This document shows positions 4,415-6,811 of a stretch of 6,811 nucleotides of DNA, in pieces. Each line of letters starts with the position of its first letter. Position 1 is the stretch's first letter. The translations under genes were made by a program, and so were the position numbers. Source of the stretch: Candidatus Microgenomates bacterium. Lineage in GTDB: Bacteria > Patescibacteria > Microgenomatia > JADHYG01. Where the stretch lies: NCBI GenBank assembly GCA_016782545.1, contig JADHYG010000054.1, positions 1 through 6,811 of the forward strand, given 5' to 3'. Under the pieces are notes generated by a model, which did no database searches, was not told the DNA's origin, and saw only the letters and a program-made list of their open reading frames with translations.

Positions 4415-4701
4415 AAAAATATCTTAAAAAAGTCAAACAAGATCTGAAGGTTGAAAAAGTAATTCTCTTTGGTTCTTTTGCTAAAGGAAAGACAAAAGAA
4501 GATAGTGATGTTGATTTAATTGTCATTTCTTCCTCTTTTGCCAAAATGGATGACGATGAGAGATTGCGCTTTCTTTACCGAAAATCAGTTGGTTTTCCTT
4601 ACAATCTTCATGTCTATGGTTTAACAGCAGAAGAATTTAATTCGGCCAGCCCCTTAACCACTTTAGGAGAGGTCAAAACGCAAGGCCTTCTTATCTCTTG
4701 A
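4384..4701 (+). CDS. MNT-type nucleotidyltransferase with altered third acid
   Basis: A 105-aa minimal nucleotidyltransferase with GSx10DxD: Gly30-Ser31 in ILFGSFAKGK, then Asp42 and Asp44 in DSDVDLIVI. Where the first nucleotidyltransferase here has Asp76 in PMDLLVYT, this one has Asn74 in PYNLHVYG, so the third metal ligand may be lost and activity reduced or altered. It has the best ribosome site in the window, AGGAGG at 4371-4376, seven bases before the ATG and inside the HEPN gene, so antitoxin translation may exceed toxin translation. The stop TGA at 4699-4701 lies inside the TTGACA of the next promoter. The role as antitoxin to the overlapping HEPN is inferred from pairing. Confidence 0.9.
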   Translation: MDFEKIKPAVKKYLKKVKQDLKVEKVILFGSFAKGKTKEDSDVDLIVISSSFAKMDDDERLRFLYRKSVGFPYNLHVYGLTAEEFNSASPLTTLGEVKTQGLLIS

Positions 4702-4726
4702 CAAAAGCTATAGGATATAGTATAAG
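4698..4726 (+). promoter_or_regulatory. promoter with spacer dyad, micropeptide unit copy 4
   Basis: TTGACA (4698-4703) and TATAAG (4721-4726) are 17 bases apart, the best promoter of the four copies. The spacer holds the dyad CTATA-GGA-TATAG (4708-4720). Compared with copy 1 both outer bases changed together (T..A to C..G), which keeps the symmetry. The -35 box overlaps the stop codon of the preceding gene. Confidence 0.65.
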
Positions 4727-4731
4727 ATAAT

Positions 4732-4835
4732 AAATTCGAAATTCTAAATCCGAAATACTAAATGGTTCGACCTTGCTCACCATCCTGAGCCCGTCGAAGG
4801 ACAAATTCTAATTTTTAAAATCCAAAGTTCTAAAC
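4732..4835. repeat. REP-like palindrome within AT-rich short repeats
   Basis: A strong hairpin at 4766-4798 has outer stem TTCGAC/GTCGAA and inner stem GCTCA/TGAGC with loop CCATCC. This GTTCGAC ... GCTCACCATCCTGAGC ... GTCGAAGG pattern is a palindrome I recall from intergenic regions of many unrelated bacteria. It is more GC-rich than its surroundings. Flanking it (4732-4763 and 4801-4835) are degenerate AAATTCGAA/AAATTCTAA-like units. The whole block fills the leader of micropeptide copy 4. Confidence 0.7.
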
Positions 4836-4852
4836 AAGATAAGAAAATTGAA

Positions 4853-4900
4853 ATGAAAACAAAACCAGACAAAAATTGCTCTTGGAAAAATCCCAAGTAG
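4853..4900 (+). CDS. candidate micropeptide, DKNCSW family, copy 4
   Basis: A 15-aa open frame MKTKPDKNCSWKNPK ending in TAG. It keeps MKTK-x-DKNCSW with a synonymous GAC for Asp6. The hairpin is weakened here to CTTGG/CCAAG with a seven-base loop, while frame and length are nearly kept, which favours selection on the peptide over the RNA stem. A weak site (AAGAAAATTGAA) precedes the ATG. It follows the HEPN-MNT pair and is the last copy before the prenyl operon. Confidence 0.45.
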   Translation: MKTKPDKNCSWKNPK

Positions 4901-4906
4901 ATAATT

Positions 4907-4931
4907 AAACTGCCTAATGGGCGGTTTTTTT
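4907..4931 (+). terminator. rho-independent terminator, copy 4
   Basis: Stem AAACTGCC/GGCGGTTT (one T-G wobble), loop TAATG, then a T run to 4931. The sequence differs from the other copies but lies at the same distance behind the micropeptide stop. Confidence 0.85.
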
Positions 4932-4978
4932 AACTAAAAAGAAATAGAGAAATTAGGAAATTAGGTTTAATGAGGGCG

Positions 4979-5081
4979 GACAAAATGATACGCGATCGCT
5001 TGCCATTTTGTCTCTCTTAGGAGGAGATGGATCACGAAAAAGATATTGTTGATACAGTCGGATACACGCCACGATCGCGTA
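4979..5081 (+). other. possible pseudoknot leader or operator before prenyl operon
   Basis: GACAAAATG (4979-4987) pairs with CATTTTGTC (5004-5012), a perfect 9-bp stem closing a 16-base loop that contains the palindrome GCGATCGC. Ten loop bases, TACGCGATCG (4989-4998), are the exact reverse complement of CGATCGCGTA (5072-5081), 30 bases before the synthase start. In RNA this allows an H-type pseudoknot; in DNA the two sites could be paired operators. Either would suit regulation of the downstream genes. No known riboswitch class is recognised. Confidence 0.4.
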
Positions 5082-5101
5082 GTGTAATCTACATGTGGTA
5101 A
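5027..5101 (+). CDS. possible 24-aa leader ORF
   Basis: An ATG frame giving MDHEKDIVDTVGYTPRSRSV followed by IYMW, ending in TAA at 5099-5101. AGGAGG lies at 5019-5024 but is only two bases from the ATG, which is too close for efficient initiation. The frame contains the 3' partner of the pseudoknot at 5072-5081, so translation through it would disrupt that pairing. It may be a leader peptide or chance. Confidence 0.2.
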   Translation: MDHEKDIVDTVGYTPRSRSVIYMW

Positions 5102-5104
5102 AAT
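5099..5104 (+). promoter_or_regulatory. possible -10 element before polyprenyl synthase
   Basis: TAAAAT lies eight bases before the ATG at 5112. No convincing -35 box is seen 16-18 bases upstream. If used, transcription would start at about the ATG and give a leaderless message; the structured leader upstream would then lie outside the transcript. Confidence 0.3.
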
Positions 5105-5111
5105 AGAGAGG

Positions 5112-6248
5112 ATGAAAGAGCGTTTTCAGAATGAAGAGAGTAAACGTCTTTTAACTGAAGTTTTTTCTTATTTTAATTATTGGCGTGAGCAAGTTGATCC
5201 GAGATTAAAAGAGTTTTTCCAAGTCGAACGAGAAAATCCTTTTTGTGGCGAGGAATATGGTAGGGAGGTCTTAGAAAGAATTGCGAAATTAACACTACGC
5301 GGTGGTAAACGTCAAAGAGTGGCTTTTGTAGGTGCAACAACCTCTCTTTTAGGAAAAAACGTGAATGATGAACAGGTAAGGCAAGCTGTAATTGACTCAG
5401 CGATGGGTGTAGAAATTTTACAAACCCATCTTCTTATTCACGATGATATTATTGATGAAGCACTCTTAAGAAGAGGCGGGAAAACAATTCATCGACTCTC
5501 TAGAGAGGAATTTCCAGAAAGAAACTATCGAGGTGATCCTAAAAAATATGGAGATTCTGTTGCTCTTTTAGCTGGAGATTTAGCTGTTTACTTTGCTTGT
5601 CAGCCGATTATTTCATCAGAGGCAATCTCTTCCGAGAAGAAAATCAAAATTCTAGATATTCTTGTTCGTTCCGGCATTGATACGTTTTATGGTCAACTTC
5701 TTGATTTACTTCGAGATGCTAGGGGGACAACTACAGAGAAAGAAATTCTTGAACTAGCCTTTGTAAAAGCAGGTAGATCTTCAGGAGAAGCGCCAATGCA
5801 TATAGGAGCTGTTTTAGCTGATAAGGATGATTCGGATGTTTTGGAAAAATTAAGCGCCTATGCTGTGCCTACTTCTATTGCGGCTCAACTTCAAGACGAT
5901 ATTTTAGGAATATTTGGAAAAGAAGAGGTGTTAGGCAAGTCGCCACTATCAGATTTAGCGGAAGGAAAACAGACTTTGCTTATTCTTAAAGCTTACGAGC
6001 GAGCGGATTACTCAGAGAGAAGAATTTTAGAAACGCTCGTTGGGAAAAGAAATATTACCTTAGAAGAAGCTGATCAGATCAGAGGGATTGTGATAAAAAC
6101 AGAAGCCTTAGATTATGTAAGAGGAATGGCAAGAGGGCTTGTCACTCAAGCCCAATCAGCCTTAGACACCTGGGATGAGAATTGGGGAAGTCAAGAAAAG
6201 CAATTTTTTTGGGCGGTGACAGAGGCAGCAATTGCTAGAGAATATTAA
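5112..6248 (+). CDS. polyprenyl diphosphate synthase (trans type)
   Basis: A 378-aa all-helical prenyltransferase that condenses isopentenyl diphosphate with an allylic diphosphate. Visible motifs are GGKRQR (64-69), the first aspartate-rich motif DDIID (111-115) followed by RRGG (120-123), GQLLDLL (194-200), the second motif QDDILGIFG (261-269), and Lys276 and Lys286 in GKSPLSDLAEGKQT. The second motif is DDxLG, not DDxxD, a form I associate with some actinobacterial and archaeal GGPP-type synthases. The residues four and five before the first motif are Leu107 and His106, not aromatic, so a product longer than FPP is likely; exact chain length cannot be read. It is slightly longer than the usual 300-350 aa. 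The ATG has no spaced ribosome site (GAGAGG touches it). It is followed seven bases later by the cis-prenyltransferase gene, probably in one operon. Confidence 0.93.
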   Translation: MKERFQNEESKRLLTEVFSYFNYWREQVDPRLKEFFQVERENPFCGEEYGREVLERIAKLTLRGGKRQRVAFVGATTSLLGKNVNDEQVRQAVIDSAMGVEILQTHLLIHDDIIDEALLRRGGKTIHRLSREEFPERNYRGDPKKYGDSVALLAGDLAVYFACQPIISSEAISSEKKIKILDILVRSGIDTFYGQLLDLLRDARGTTTEKEILELAFVKAGRSSGEAPMHIGAVLADKDDSDVLEKLSAYAVPTSIAAQLQDDILGIFGKEEVLGKSPLSDLAEGKQTLLILKAYERADYSERRILETLVGKRNITLEEADQIRGIVIKTEALDYVRGMARGLVTQAQSALDTWDENWGSQEKQFFWAVTEAAIAREY

Positions 6249-6255
6249 ATTTATC

Positions 6256-6811
6256 ATGAAAGAAAGGGTGCTGGGATTAGAAAAAGAAAGAACGCCGCTT
6301 TCTCATATTGCCTTCGTAATGGATGGTAATCGAAGATGGGCCAAACTTCATGATTTGCCACTGATTGAAGGATATCGAGAAGGAGAAAAACGCATTGATC
6401 CAATCGTAAGAAAATGCATAGAGCTGGGTACACAAGTAGTAACTTTCTACACTCTTTCTATTGATAATTTAGAGAGGCCTGAAGAAGAAGTGAAAGGGCT
6501 CTTCAAAGTTTTAAGAGAAGGTGTTCCTTTAATGTTGCGCAAGTTAGACAAGGAAGATGTTCGATTTTGTTCTCTTGGAGACGTTAGCCGTTTTCCAACT
6601 GATATCCAAGATGCTGTTAGAGAAGCAGGGGTTCTAACACAGAACAAAGAAGGAATTATCCTTAATTTAGCCTTAGCCTATGGGGGAAGAGATGAGATAA
6701 AACGGGCGTTTCAAGGGATAATAAAAGCTGGAGCTAAGGAAGAAGAGATCACAGAAAAATTAATTAGCAACAGTCTTGATACTGGTGATCAACCAGATCC
6801 AGAATTGATTA
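6256..6811 (+). CDS. uppS: cis-prenyltransferase, UppS-like, 3' end outside window
   Basis: The first 185 residues of an undecaprenyl-diphosphate-synthase-family enzyme, which extends an allylic diphosphate with cis isoprene units to make the lipid carrier for cell-wall and glycan export. Motifs seen: MDGNRRWAK (22-30, catalytic Asp23), SIDNLERPEEEV (68-79, matching the usual S-x-x-N-x-x-R), LNLALAYGGRDEI (136-148) and PDPELI at the cut end. Two usual residues differ: the GHxxG histidine is Tyr40 (GYREG), and the Trp after Asn71 is Leu72. Start ATG 6256 is seven bases after the synthase stop with only a weak purine site. Typical length is 230-260 aa, so about 50-75 residues are missing. The upstream trans-type synthase may supply its primer. 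Substrate chain length is not determined. Confidence 0.92.
   Translation, partial: MKERVLGLEKERTPLSHIAFVMDGNRRWAKLHDLPLIEGYREGEKRIDPIVRKCIELGTQVVTFYTLSIDNLERPEEEVKGLFKVLREGVPLMLRKLDKEDVRFCSLGDVSRFPTDIQDAVREAGVLTQNKEGIILNLALAYGGRDEIKRAFQGIIKAGAKEEEITEKLISNSLDTGDQPDPELI

Noticed and set aside
2322..4701. Alternative genetic code with UGA read as glycine
   Set aside because: TGA ends several family-typical proteins at the expected length (DUF433, DUF5615, both MNT proteins).
1798..4931. The four repeated units as a CRISPR array or integron attC sites
   Set aside because: Units are more than 100 bases with whole genes between them, there are no regular short spacers, and no integrase or attC-type core sites are seen.
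4992..4999. GCGATCGC as a cyanobacterial HIP1 site
   Set aside because: It is a single octamer, and nothing else in the window suggests cyanobacteria; it is better explained as part of the local hairpin loop.
6447..6647. Minus-strand 66-codon open frame
   Set aside because: It is antisense to the conserved cis-prenyltransferase motifs and has no recognisable protein features.

Overview
The window is AT-rich, tightly packed DNA read with the standard bacterial code (several clear TGA stops). Short genes, small gene overlaps, weak or absent Shine-Dalgarno sites, a PsbP-like membrane-anchored protein and many small toxin-antitoxin-like pairs all suggest a genome-reduced Candidate Phyla Radiation bacterium (Patescibacteria, possibly Microgenomates). 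That placement is an inference from style and protein families, not from a marker gene. No tRNA, rRNA, CRISPR array or transposase gene was seen.

Layout. Positions 1-693 hold the 3' part of an alpha/beta hydrolase. It converges on and slightly overlaps two minus-strand genes: a 101-aa conserved-type hypothetical (668-973) and a 222-aa single-pass membrane protein (1044-1712). From about 1798 to 4931 there is an accessory island on the plus strand with three two-gene modules: DUF433 antitoxin + DUF5615 PIN-like toxin (2101-2672), MNT nucleotidyltransferase + HEPN (2932-3733), and HEPN + MNT in reversed order (4031-4701). From 5112 a polyprenyl diphosphate synthase and an undecaprenyl-diphosphate-synthase-like gene (cut by the window end) form a likely isoprenoid operon.

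The most unusual feature is a four-copy unit that separates the modules: 1798-2045, 2669-2797, 3764-3985 and 4698-4931. Each copy has a TTGACA promoter, a variable leader, a 15-16 codon open frame with the invariant peptide core DKNCSW, and a rho-independent terminator. In two copies the TTGACA box lies across the stop codon of the preceding gene. The core also encodes an RNA hairpin (CTCTTGG-N4-CCAAGAG in three copies). It may be a repeated micropeptide gene, a small-RNA family, an attenuator leader or a recombination-prone spacer. I know of no described family with this architecture.

The leaders of the four copies carry different repeats: octamers in copy 1, almost nothing in copy 2, two related hairpins in copy 3, and a REP-like palindrome with AT-rich repeats in copy 4. 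Each toxin-antitoxin-like module also has its own promoter-like sequence after the preceding terminator. The prenyl operon is preceded by a leader whose hairpin loop is complementary to a segment just upstream of the gene.
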